Below are positions 1-5,156 of a stretch of 5,681 nt of DNA, one piece after another; within the stretch, counting starts at the first letter, position 1, and every line of letters begins with the position of its first letter. The DNA is from Candidatus Baldrarchaeota archaeon. GTDB lineage: Archaea > Asgardarchaeota > Baldrarchaeia > Baldrarchaeales > DXJG01. Under the pieces are notes generated by a model, which was given only the letters and a program-made list of their open reading frames with translations, had not been told where the DNA came from and searched no databases. The position numbers and the translations under genes were made by a program. Location of the stretch: assembly GCA_030587435.1 (NCBI GenBank), contig JAUQZC010000086.1, positions 1-5,681 on the forward strand, written 5' to 3'.

Positions 1-757
1 GAAGGATAAAAGCTAGAATTCCTAAGATAATTGTAATCGCCGGTGGAATCCCAGTATATGGTAGCATGTTGAAAATAATAAGCCAATATACTATGAACCA
101 GAGTAATCCGATAAGCCATAGTTTTCTTGGGGATGGCGGTATTTTTTGGCCGTTAAACTCCAAACTTTCGGGAAAACGATATGCAACATAAAATAGGGCA
201 AGTACGATCATTATTGTTGCTAAATAGAGTGATATAGGTGGGAAATATGTTGTTAAAAACATGTAGCCGAAAATTACATCCGAAATGAAAATAATTGTTA
301 ATATTTTTAGTGTTTTGGTTTTTACCCAGCTTCGTGATTTTATTTCCGGGTACATTAGTTCCACGAGGACTATTGGGATGACTATGCTAACAACGGAATG
401 ATATATTGTTAATTCTACGCTCCAAACCCAGTTTACACTAAACCATCTACCATAAACACCTAAAATTCCGAGATCCATCCAATTAGGGTCAAAAAAGCTT
501 TTAACCATCAACCCCTCCTCAATAATTCCATAAGCAGCACCTAAAACTAGCAGTGCCCCATAACCTTTATGCCAACGTATTTTAAGCTCTCTCAAAATTA
601 TTGCGCCACAGCCGTAGAGGGCAACAAGCACCATCAGACCAAAAGGATTAAAGAATTCAACAGGAGGCGCACTTCCACTGAGAAGCTCAGCCGTAATAGG
701 GGATAGGAAAAGCAAGGTTATAACCGCCTTTTTTGTAGCCAGATTTCGCTCTTTCAT
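1..757 (-). CDS. Uncharacterised polytopic membrane protein, C-terminus beyond window edge
   Basis: The minus strand is open from an ATG at 757 through base 1 (252 codons), so the gene leaves the window without a stop. The protein is almost entirely hydrophobic. By eye there are about eight membrane segments, near residues 11-30, 37-58, 66-88, 108-135, 149-171, 174-195, 212-232 and 237-252. Several charged or polar residues lie in or next to membrane segments: E24 (PITAELLSG), R56-E57, E80-E81 (YGIIEEG), K86, E115 and H120 (ELTIYHS). A polar linker at residues 90-110 is rich in D, W, G and R. This layout resembles uncharacterised membrane proteins I have seen in archaea and Gram-positive bacteria, but I cannot name the function. 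A distant relation to CPBP intramembrane proteases is conceivable from the EE and H residues but unproven. No SD precedes the ATG. A TATA-like box about 26 bp upstream suggests a leaderless mRNA. A GTG at 766 is an alternative start. Confidence 0.85.
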   Translation of the reverse strand, partial: MKERNLATKKAVITLLFLSPITAELLSGSAPPVEFFNPFGLMVLVALYGCGAIILRELKIRWHKGYGALLVLGAAYGIIEEGLMVKSFFDPNWMDLGILGVYGRWFSVNWVWSVELTIYHSVVSIVIPIVLVELMYPEIKSRSWVKTKTLKILTIIFISDVIFGYMFLTTYFPPISLYLATIMIVLALFYVAYRFPESLEFNGQKIPPSPRKLWLIGLLWFIVYWLIIFNMLPYTGIPPAITIILGILAFIL

Positions 758-780
758 AGCGCTCACAACACAATTTGCGG

Positions 781-791
781 TTAATAAAAGA
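781..791 (-). promoter_or_regulatory. TATA-like box for the membrane-protein gene
   Basis: On the minus strand this reads TCTTTTATTAA and is centred about 26-28 bp upstream of the ATG at 757. That is the usual archaeal distance from TATA centre to transcription start, so the transcript would begin at or very near the start codon. No SD is present, which agrees with leaderless translation. The box lies in the 59-bp gap after the YbaK-like gene on the same strand, so readthrough from that gene cannot be excluded. Confidence 0.35.
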
Positions 792-816
792 TTTTACAAT
801 TTGTAGGGTGATCTAG

Positions 817-1281
817 CTACATTCCAATGTTTGCCACAATTGCATCTGTTAGTTTTTGTACATCTTTTGGAGAGATTTTGAGGAGATGTTTTTCTGTTCC
901 TCCCCCGCCATATACAAACTCTTTTTCCAGAACTTTTTTATCTATGACTGTTTTTATTTTCTGTTTGTGTCCTATTGGGGGAAGCCCTCCAATTGCATAT
1001 CCACTGTGTTTTTTTACCTCTTTGGCTGAAGCCATTCTTACACCAATAGTTCCAACGACGTTTGCCAATTTTTTGCTATCTACCTTTTGGTCTCCTCTAA
1101 CTATAGCTAAGACAGGTTCACCTAAGGCGTCAATAAACATAATTGTTTTTATTATTTGTTCTTTTGGTACACCTAGAGCTTTAGCTGCTTGATTAACTGT
1201 TTTGACCTCATCTTCTAACTCTAATATTTCAGCACTTATCCCTGAATTTGCTAAATAGGCTTTTAACTCCTCAACTCCCAC
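817..1281 (-). CDS. YbaK/ProX-family aminoacyl-tRNA deacylase (trans-editing)
   Basis: This 154-residue protein has the usual length and layout of the YbaK/aminoacyl-tRNA synthetase-associated domain. Members hydrolyse mischarged tRNAs (for example Cys-tRNA-Pro or Ala-tRNA-Pro) in the cytoplasm, free of the synthetase. Visible landmarks are TVNQAAKALGV at 28-38, then the conserved lysine K45 in IIKTIMF, which matches the catalytic lysine of the family. Further on are AIVRGDQKVD at 59-68, the substrate-pocket motif GGLPPIGH at 98-105, and YGGGGTEKHLLKISP at 124-138. The start is GTG at 1281: the codon just upstream is an in-frame TGA, and a perfect GGAGGT lies 6 nt before the GTG. The amino acid edited cannot be fixed from sequence alone; ProXp-ala, YbaK and other subclasses remain possible. 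The gene is divergent from the MoaD-like gene, with 168 bp between them. Confidence 0.93.
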   Translation of the reverse strand: MGVEELKAYLANSGISAEILELEDEVKTVNQAAKALGVPKEQIIKTIMFIDALGEPVLAIVRGDQKVDSKKLANVVGTIGVRMASAKEVKKHSGYAIGGLPPIGHKQKIKTVIDKKVLEKEFVYGGGGTEKHLLKISPKDVQKLTDAIVANIGM

Positions 1282-1287
1282 TCACAT

Positions 1288-1293
1288 ACCTCC
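1288..1293 (-). promoter_or_regulatory. Shine-Dalgarno GGAGGT that fixes the GTG start of the YbaK-like gene
   Basis: The minus strand reads GGAGGT, then ATGTGA, then GTG. The ATG inside the spacer is followed at once by an in-frame TGA, so it cannot start this protein. The GTG sits 6 nt after the SD, a normal spacing, and is the true start. Confidence 0.85.
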
Positions 1294-1329
1294 AAACCTG
1301 GAGTATCTTCAAATCATTGATAATGGAAA

Positions 1330-1342
1330 CATATATATCAAC
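1330..1342 (-). promoter_or_regulatory. TATA-like box for the YbaK-like gene
   Basis: The minus strand reads TTGATATATATG. Its centre near 1335 predicts transcription starting near 1310 and a leader of about 30 nt that includes the GGAGGT site. It lies in the 168-bp region shared with the divergent MoaD-like gene. Confidence 0.45.
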
Positions 1343-1408
1343 ATTTAGTATTTTCACCACTACACAGCCAGATCTAATAAATTCATAGAATAATCAGAAG
1401 CTGCAGGG

Positions 1409-1418
1409 AAAATATATG
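1409..1418 (+). promoter_or_regulatory. Possible TATA box for the MoaD-like gene
   Basis: The sequence AAAATATATG follows a purine run (GGG) that could act as a BRE. It predicts a start near 1438-1441, which would put the SD almost at the mRNA 5' end. A second AT-rich run (TTTAGCTTAAAA, 1420-1431) is too close to the gene to serve instead, so the assignment is weak. Confidence 0.3.
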
Positions 1419-1436
1419 CTTTAGCTTAAAATGAAA

Positions 1437-1444
1437 GGAGAGGT
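1437..1444 (+). promoter_or_regulatory. Shine-Dalgarno GGAGAGGT of the MoaD-like gene
   Basis: GGAGAGGT lies 5 nt before the TTG at 1450. It supports that TTG over the nearby ATG at 1431, which is in another frame. Confidence 0.8.
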
Positions 1445-1449
1445 TAGCT

Positions 1450-1734
1450 TTGAAGATTCAAGTTAGATTCATAGCTACATTACGACACCTTCTAGGTGTT
1501 AAAAGTGTTGATTTAGAGATTCCCCGCCCAATGAAACTATTAGAAGTCCTAAACCTACTTGCAGAAAAACATGGAGAGAAATTCAGAAAAGCTATATTCG
1601 ATGAAAACGGTAAAGTGAAAAGTGAATTTCTTATCTTGGTAAATGATGTAGAAATCTCTGTGCTCAACGGATTAAACACTGAAATATCAGATGGAGATGT
1701 AATAACCTTATTACCTACAATTCACGAAGGATAA
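1450..1734 (+). CDS. MoaD/ThiS-like ubiquitin-fold sulfur-carrier or SAMP-type protein
   Basis: This 94-residue protein has the beta-grasp pattern of archaeal MoaD-family proteins. It runs from strand MKIQVRFIATLRHLLG (1-16), through acidic strand VDLEI (20-24) and helix LLEVLNLLAEKHGEKF (30-45). The conserved core follows: LILVNDVEISVLNGLNTEISDGDVITLLPTI (61-91). Relatives donate sulfur as a C-terminal thiocarboxylate in molybdopterin synthesis or tRNA thiolation, or attach to lysines as SAMPs after activation by an E1-like enzyme. Such proteins normally end in Gly-Gly; this one ends His-Glu-Gly. A single G-to-A change would turn GGA GGA into the GAA GGA seen here. Activity may therefore be altered or lost. 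The start is TTG behind a strong SD. No E1-like, MoaE or other molybdopterin gene lies nearby, so the pathway is undetermined. Confidence 0.85.
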   Translation: MKIQVRFIATLRHLLGVKSVDLEIPRPMKLLEVLNLLAEKHGEKFRKAIFDENGKVKSEFLILVNDVEISVLNGLNTEISDGDVITLLPTIHEG

Positions 1735-1788
1735 AACCATAAATTATGTTAAAGTTTGTCAACACATTGTTTATAGTTCTTAAAGTTA

Positions 1789-1798
1789 TCATATTTAT
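1789..1798 (+). promoter_or_regulatory. Possible TATA box for the nitrilase-family gene
   Basis: TCATATTTAT is centred near 1794 and predicts transcription from about 1819, just ahead of the SD. A second AT-rich box at 1803-1810 (CATATAAG) would start the mRNA inside or after the SD, so it is less likely. The 102-bp gap after the MoaD-like gene also allows co-transcription. Confidence 0.3.
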
Positions 1799-1822
1799 TC
1801 GAGCATATAAGAAATCTTTATG

Positions 1823-1830
1823 AGAGGGGA
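1823..1830 (+). promoter_or_regulatory. Shine-Dalgarno of the nitrilase-family gene
   Basis: The purine run AGAGGGGA ends 6 nt before the TTG at 1837. The ATG at 1820 is out of frame, so the TTG is the supported start. Confidence 0.75.
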
Positions 1831-1836
1831 ACACTC

Positions 1837-2715
1837 TTGAGTACTTCTGATTCTTTAAAGATAGGAGCCATACAATTTAGGGTTAGAGAGATACATGGCT
1901 TCAAAGAGTTTAGTAAACATGTAACTAAGTTTGTTGAATTAGCAGCAAGACAAAAAGTAGATTTGCTGGTTTTTCCAGAACTCTTCGCACTTGAACTCCT
2001 AAGCACAGAAAACGTTAATGAAATAAGTGAAATACCGAAAGTTTTGGTCGAATACTATGAAAATTATTTGAATCTGTTTTTAAGATTAGCTGAAAAATTT
2101 AGGCTTTCGATACTTGCCGGCACGACTGCCACAAAAAGAAACGGAAAATATTTCAACACAGCCCATTTATTCTTACCAAGTCAAAAAATAGTGAAATATG
2201 ATAAAATTCACTTACACTACATAGATAAAGTCTTAGGTTTTTCACCCGGGTTAATTCCCATTGTGGCTGAACTGGAATTTGGCAAAGTTGGCTTGGTGAT
2301 TTGCTACGATGTTGGTTTCCCAGAGTTAGCGCGAATACTCGCGCTCAAAGGGGCTTACATTCTTTTGGTACCAAGCGCTGCACCAAGTAGATCTGCGTGG
2401 GAATGGCTACGATATTGTTGTCATGCAAGAGCCATAGAAAACCAATCAATTGTAGTACATTCATGTCTTGTAGGTAAATTTAAAGGATTAAATTTTGAAG
2501 GGAAATCCGCAATAATTGCTTCAACAGATTACGAGAAAAATGGAATTATAGTCGAAAGTCGATATGATGAGGAAAACCTAGTTGCTGGGGAAATTGATTT
2601 AGGAAAATTCTGGAGAATTAGAAAGAAAACAAAAGCCCCTGTACTTAGAGACCTGAGACCAGATATCTATGAGCAGTTATGTGAAATGAAGTGGAAGTTC
2701 GATAAAACCAATTAA
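1837..2715 (+). CDS. Carbon-nitrogen hydrolase (nitrilase superfamily, Rim1-like type)
   Basis: This 292-residue protein is a full-length single-domain member of the nitrilase superfamily, cytoplasmic thiol enzymes that cleave nonpeptide C-N bonds (amidases, nitrilases, N-carbamoylases). The catalytic triad is visible: E48 in LLVFPELFA, K123 in YDKIHLHY, and the nucleophile C156 in GLVICYDVGFPELAR. The later blocks W188-E189, RYCCHARAIENQSIVVHS (192-209) and GKSAII closely recall the class containing Rim1-like nitrilases. Those proteins are often fused to an acetyltransferase; no such domain is present here. The second conserved glutamate, seven residues after the lysine, is Asp130 instead. 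The substrate cannot be predicted. The start is TTG with an SD 6 nt upstream. It lies 102 bp after the MoaD-like gene on the same strand, and nothing nearby indicates a pathway. Confidence 0.92.
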   Translation: MSTSDSLKIGAIQFRVREIHGFKEFSKHVTKFVELAARQKVDLLVFPELFALELLSTENVNEISEIPKVLVEYYENYLNLFLRLAEKFRLSILAGTTATKRNGKYFNTAHLFLPSQKIVKYDKIHLHYIDKVLGFSPGLIPIVAELEFGKVGLVICYDVGFPELARILALKGAYILLVPSAAPSRSAWEWLRYCCHARAIENQSIVVHSCLVGKFKGLNFEGKSAIIASTDYEKNGIIVESRYDEENLVAGEIDLGKFWRIRKKTKAPVLRDLRPDIYEQLCEMKWKFDKTN

Positions 2716-2731
2716 AATAATCTTCTTACTA

Positions 2732-2744
2732 TTTGATTATCAAA
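2732..2744. repeat. 13-bp perfect palindrome TTTGATTATCAAA
   Basis: TTTGAT and ATCAAA flank a single central T, 17 bp after the nitrilase-family stop. As RNA it could form only a weak stem. It may help end transcription from the left, or be a protein-binding site, or be chance in AT-rich DNA. Confidence 0.4.
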
Positions 2745-2809
2745 CAAAAATAAAATTATAAACGCCTCATTATAGTTTTAAACTAAGGAAAAGAAAGAGT
2801 GACAAAACT
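2741..2809 (-). terminator. Candidate U-rich terminator region of the helical-protein gene
   Basis: Downstream of the minus-strand stop at 2864, the minus strand carries two T-rich tracts. The first, AGTTTTGTCACTCTTTCTTT, lies at about 2790-2809. The second, ATAATTTTATTTTTGTTTG, lies at 2741-2760. Archaeal RNA polymerase commonly terminates at U-runs without a strong hairpin. The region lies in the 148-bp gap between convergent genes, where terminators for both strands are expected. The call rests on base composition only. Confidence 0.35.
2773..2785. repeat. 13-bp perfect palindrome TAGTTTTAAACTA
   Basis: TAGTTT and AAACTA flank one central T. It is the second 13-bp odd-centred palindrome in the same convergent gap, 28 bp after the first. 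No function is evident; it could be a binding site or part of the terminator region. Confidence 0.35.
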
Positions 2810-2863
2810 GTTAAACTGTGTCTCATGAAATATTAGAATAGTGTTTAATAATTGTTCGTAGTA

Positions 2864-3445
2864 CTAACCGTATTGTAGTTGTTTTAGTCTTTCACGAAGT
2901 TTTGTGATCAATTTCTCGGCTTCTTCAAGGTTACCTTCTGAAATTTTAGTTAATGCTTTTTCAATGTCGTCGGTATGTTCGTCTATATCGTAGCCTGATA
3001 TTTTTAGGTGAAGCTGTGCGCGTATACCTGCTTTTCTACAGTTTTCATTTATTATTTCGAGCACAGAGAGTTTTGATGAGACTTCTTTCGCAAATCTTAA
3101 ATCCTCAAGTAATAGATCGAGAAGTCTCTTATACTCTGGAAGAATAAGAGCCTGGACATGTTCAGCGGTGGCTTTTAGGTTGTCATTAACCGTGTCCATA
3201 GTTTTTACAAGTCCCTTTATTGTGTTATATAGTTGCATTCGAACTTTAAACCAAAGCTTTAATCTTTCTGTTAGGTTTAAATACTCTTTGAAGAAAGTTT
3301 CTGCCGATGGAAAATAGGTTTCTAAACTTCTATGTCTAGTGGAAATATCGTCTGGATACTCGCTTAGAACTGTTTCAACAATTTTCTTAATCAGGCTTGA
3401 TAGATTTCTCAACAGTTGACCTGGTGATCTTTCAACACAGTTCAA
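2864..3445 (-). CDS. Unrecognised all-helical protein, 193 residues
   Basis: I do not recognise this protein. It has no signal peptide or membrane segment and is predicted by eye to be almost wholly alpha-helical. Helix-rich stretches are at about 10-30, 47-100, 104-135 and 158-191. The central part (RLKLWFKVRMQLYNTIKGLVKTMDTVNDNL, in pieces from 61 to 90) suggests a long amphipathic helix. The segment RKAGIRAQLHLKISGYDIDEH at 137-157 is the only likely non-helical patch. The C-terminus (ISEGNLEEAEKLITKLRERL, 168-187) is like the helical hairpins of scaffold or regulatory proteins. The start is TTG at 3445, with GAGGGA 6 nt upstream and no other in-frame start before it. The gene has its own promoter, in which the TATA box is embedded in a 20-bp dyad. 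A regulatory or structural role is possible but is only a guess. Confidence 0.75.
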   Translation of the reverse strand: MNCVERSPGQLLRNLSSLIKKIVETVLSEYPDDISTRHRSLETYFPSAETFFKEYLNLTERLKLWFKVRMQLYNTIKGLVKTMDTVNDNLKATAEHVQALILPEYKRLLDLLLEDLRFAKEVSSKLSVLEIINENCRKAGIRAQLHLKISGYDIDEHTDDIEKALTKISEGNLEEAEKLITKLRERLKQLQYG

Positions 3446-3451
3446 ATCTTT

Positions 3452-3457
3452 TCCCTC
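3452..3457 (-). promoter_or_regulatory. Shine-Dalgarno GAGGGA of the helical-protein gene
   Basis: The minus strand reads GAGGGA, a 6-nt spacer, then TTG at 3445. The codons just upstream (TTT AGT GAG GGA AAA GAT) include no start, so this TTG is the best-supported start. Confidence 0.75.
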
Positions 3458-3496
3458 ACTAAATTAAGCAATCTTTGAACTTACACGCTTAATATT

Positions 3497-3516
3497 GTTG
3501 TTATATACACAACAAC
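3497..3516 (-). promoter_or_regulatory. TATA box inside a 20-bp inverted repeat (candidate operator)
   Basis: GTTGTTATAT and ACACAACAAC form an even dyad centred at 3506/3507, with 8 of 10 positions complementary and the outer six pairs perfect. On the minus strand the middle reads GTGTATATAAC, a good TATA box. It is centred about 60 bp before the TTG at 3445, which predicts a leader of roughly 35 nt containing the SD. A dimeric repressor bound here would block TBP directly. Control of the downstream helical-protein gene is an inference. Confidence 0.5.
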
Positions 3517-3555
3517 TAATAATGTACACCTTCAATATAAGCTTTAAGCCTCTTA

Positions 3556-3564
3556 TCATATATG
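3556..3564 (+). promoter_or_regulatory. Possible TATA box upstream of the propeller fragment
   Basis: TCATATATG on the plus strand predicts a transcript start near 3585, just before the inverted repeat at 3589-3622. It may be a surviving promoter or chance in AT-rich DNA. Confidence 0.2.
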
Positions 3565-3567
3565 TAA

Positions 3568-3586
3568 AAGATCATCAAAAGATCTT
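3568..3586. repeat. 6-bp inverted repeat with 7-nt loop
   Basis: AAGATC (3568-3573) and GATCTT (3581-3586) are perfect complements around ATCAAAA. It lies immediately before the longer inverted repeat at 3589-3622, giving two adjacent potential hairpins in the non-coding stretch ahead of the propeller fragment. Confidence 0.35.
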
Positions 3587-3588
3587 CT

Positions 3589-3622
3589 CACTGTTCGTAG
3601 TGGATTATTAAACAGAACAGTG
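3589..3622. repeat. 8-bp inverted repeat with 18-nt loop
   Basis: CACTGTTC (3589-3596) and GAACAGTG (3615-3622) are perfect complements. The right arm overlaps the open frame of the propeller fragment. It could be an RNA hairpin near the 5' end of a transcript, a protein-binding site, or a scar left by the event that truncated the propeller gene. Confidence 0.45.
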
Positions 3623-3894
3623 CCATAATATCTGATGTTACAATGACAGATGTTGATAACGGTGGAATGCTGGAAATTTTACTGGTTACACGTGAAAATC
3701 TAATATCTGAACCAGGAACCATAATAGTACTTGACGGTAGAGACAGGATCGTAGAATGGTTCTACAGACTTAGTGATACCTATCCGATTACTGTGAATGT
3801 AGCGGACATTAACTCCGATAATATCATGGACGTAGTAGTTGGAACGCATAGCGGAATTATTTATTTGATTAACGAAGCACAAATGGGATCTTAG
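3601..3894 (+). pseudogene. FG-GAP/VCBS-type beta-propeller fragment (probable gene remnant)
   Basis: The frame is open from just after a TAG at 3598 to the stop at 3894; its first ATG is at 3643 (83 residues). Numbered from that ATG, two calcium-binding propeller motifs are clear. D3-D5-G7-E11 lies in TDVDNGGMLEILLVT, and D55-N57-D59-D63 lies in ADINSDNIMDVVVGTHSGIIYLIN. Recognisable propeller sequence (SAIISDVTMTDVDNGG) continues upstream of the ATG, so the ATG probably lies inside an older, longer frame. Intact relatives are usually long secreted or cell-surface proteins with about seven blades and a signal peptide; here there are only two blades, no signal peptide and no SD. A remnant is most likely, though a small expressed protein starting at 3643 cannot be ruled out. 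Its stop is 2 bp from the stop of the convergent oxidoreductase gene. Confidence 0.65.
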
Positions 3895-3896
3895 CT

Positions 3897-5063
3897 TTAG
3901 ATTGTCACCGTTTCTTCTATTTTTATATTTCTTTTAGCTAATTCATCTAGTATTGTTTGGAAGATTTTTTGTTTTAGTCCAATTTTCTCCGGTGGGGTTA
4001 TTCCCTTTTCTTCAATTTTACTTTGGCCAATTAGCTGGGCTATGATGGAAGCGGTATAGGCTGTGGTGCGTGCCATGGAAGTTACTTTTTCTTTATCGTC
4101 GTAATAATCTACGAGGTTATATATGTATTCGACGTTTTCTCCTCTTGCTTCTCCAACAACCTTTATTTTCATTATTGTTAGGTCTTTTTCTCCGCCGAGT
4201 TGAAGCTTCGGCGTTAAAAGTCTTGTTAAGAATTCTCTGGGCGATATTTTTACGGATTTTATTTCTATTGGTTCCGTGTCTAAAAGTCCGCATTCAATTA
4301 ATGTTTTTATTTTTTGAGCATGACCAGGATATCTTATCGTCTTCTCACACATTTCCTCTACATTTTTCAAAGGTTCTATTTCTTTATATGTGAATATGAG
4401 TGAAGCTAACCCATCGGTGTAAAAACATTCCAATTCTCCTATTTCAGGTATGTATATTTCTTCTAGTCCTGAAAGTGTTTCAACCTCAACTACCTTACCG
4501 TTTCTTACGATTCTAGCTTTCCCGGTGTATTCTTGCCAAACACTTTCAAGGTTAAAAACAATTCTATATTCTAGTGGCGGTTTAGGTTTCTGCGGAAGCC
4601 CTCCAACCATAATTTTAACTATTCTTGCCTTTTCCAATTTGCTAGCAGCGTAGCCTACTAACATGTTGCTAAGCCCAGGAGCAACACCGCATCCTGGAAC
4701 AACTATAACATCTTTTTTCTGCGCAACTCGGTGTAAGGACATATATTCGTCTTCGAAAACTAAATCGACAACGTTAACTGCTTCATTAACCTCTGTTTTA
4801 AGGGCATGTAAACTTACTTCATGTGGAAGAGCATTGATAACAACGTCGATATCCTCATGTTTCAATAATCTACTCAGGGCGACTGAATCCATTGCGTCTA
4901 TAATGGCGGTTGAAAGTTTACTGCTTCTTATTTTCGAAGCAACATTCTCGATTTCTTTTTTGAATTTGCTGGCTAAAACAATCTCCGAAACGATGTTGCT
5001 TTTAACTAGATCCTTAACCGCTGCGGACCCCATCATTCCGGCGCCTAATACCATTATTTTCAT
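3897..5063 (-). CDS. Saccharopine dehydrogenase-family oxidoreductase, L-lysine 6-dehydrogenase-like
   Basis: The protein has 388 residues from the ATG at 5063. It begins directly with a Rossmann strand and the dinucleotide-binding motif VLGAGMMGSAAVKDL. INALP and VVDLVFED follow, then the signature PGCGVAPGLSNMLVGYAASKL and the substrate-domain stretch VGGLPQKPKPPLEYRIVF. The C-terminal half keeps KTIRYPGHAQKIK, SPREFLTRLLTPKL and ARTTAYTASIIAQLI. This order matches the fused NADP-binding and C-terminal domains of saccharopine dehydrogenase relatives, and GGLPQ...PPLEY most recalls L-lysine 6-dehydrogenase, which oxidises lysine at the 6-position with NAD. Saccharopine or carboxynorspermidine reductase activity is the alternative. 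An in-frame ATG at 5102 adds 13 residues (MKHLSPCRERDVN). A TATA box about 27 bp before 5102 would make that start leaderless, but the extension lies outside the fold, so 5063 is preferred. No lysine-pathway neighbour is seen. Confidence 0.9.
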   Translation of the reverse strand: MKIMVLGAGMMGSAAVKDLVKSNIVSEIVLASKFKKEIENVASKIRSSKLSTAIIDAMDSVALSRLLKHEDIDVVINALPHEVSLHALKTEVNEAVNVVDLVFEDEYMSLHRVAQKKDVIVVPGCGVAPGLSNMLVGYAASKLEKARIVKIMVGGLPQKPKPPLEYRIVFNLESVWQEYTGKARIVRNGKVVEVETLSGLEEIYIPEIGELECFYTDGLASLIFTYKEIEPLKNVEEMCEKTIRYPGHAQKIKTLIECGLLDTEPIEIKSVKISPREFLTRLLTPKLQLGGEKDLTIMKIKVVGEARGENVEYIYNLVDYYDDKEKVTSMARTTAYTASIIAQLIGQSKIEEKGITPPEKIGLKQKIFQTILDELAKRNIKIEETVTI

Positions 5064-5123
5064 GTTAACATCCCTTTCCCTACAAGGAGAAAGATGTTTC
5101 ATATAACAGTGTTAAGTTTAATC

Positions 5124-5135
5124 TTAATATAAAAG
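5124..5135 (-). promoter_or_regulatory. TATA box for the saccharopine dehydrogenase-like gene
   Basis: The minus strand reads CTTTTATATTAA, centred near 5129. This predicts transcription from about 5103. The mRNA would then begin at the ATG at 5102, or carry a leader of about 40 nt to the preferred ATG at 5063, where only a weak purine run (AAAGGGA) could act as an SD. Confidence 0.5.
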
Positions 5136-5156
5136 CGCACCACTATTAATAATAAC

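Noticed and set aside
827..1192. Open plus-strand frame opposite the YbaK-like gene
   Set aside because: The minus strand has the family motifs and an SD; this is a shadow with no recognisable features.
1282..1449. Possible tRNA or small RNA in the divergent intergenic region
   Set aside because: No cloverleaf, no T-loop consensus and no GC-rich stem was seen; the content fits two divergent promoters.
1458..1679. Minus-strand frame opposite the MoaD-like gene, and a similar one at 1818-2006
   Set aside because: Both are antisense to genes with clear family motifs and have no SD.
2953..3147. Open plus-strand frame inside the helical-protein gene
   Set aside because: Short, without an SD, and wholly inside a longer minus-strand gene with a good SD and promoter.
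3522..3611. 29-codon plus-strand ORF (MYTFNISFK...) before the propeller fragment
   Set aside because: No SD, no recognisable motif and a length expected by chance; it does not continue the propeller sequence, so it does not support a simple frameshift either.
3700..3882. 60-codon minus-strand frame opposite the propeller fragment
   Set aside because: The plus strand carries two FG-GAP calcium motifs; this frame shows nothing recognisable.
4663..5106. Open plus-strand frame of 147 codons opposite the oxidoreductase
   Set aside because: The opposite strand carries an unmistakable Rossmann motif and family signatures throughout; this frame has low-complexity Thr/Ser/Leu content and no RBS. 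The same applies to the plus frames at 4070-4393 and 4450-4653.
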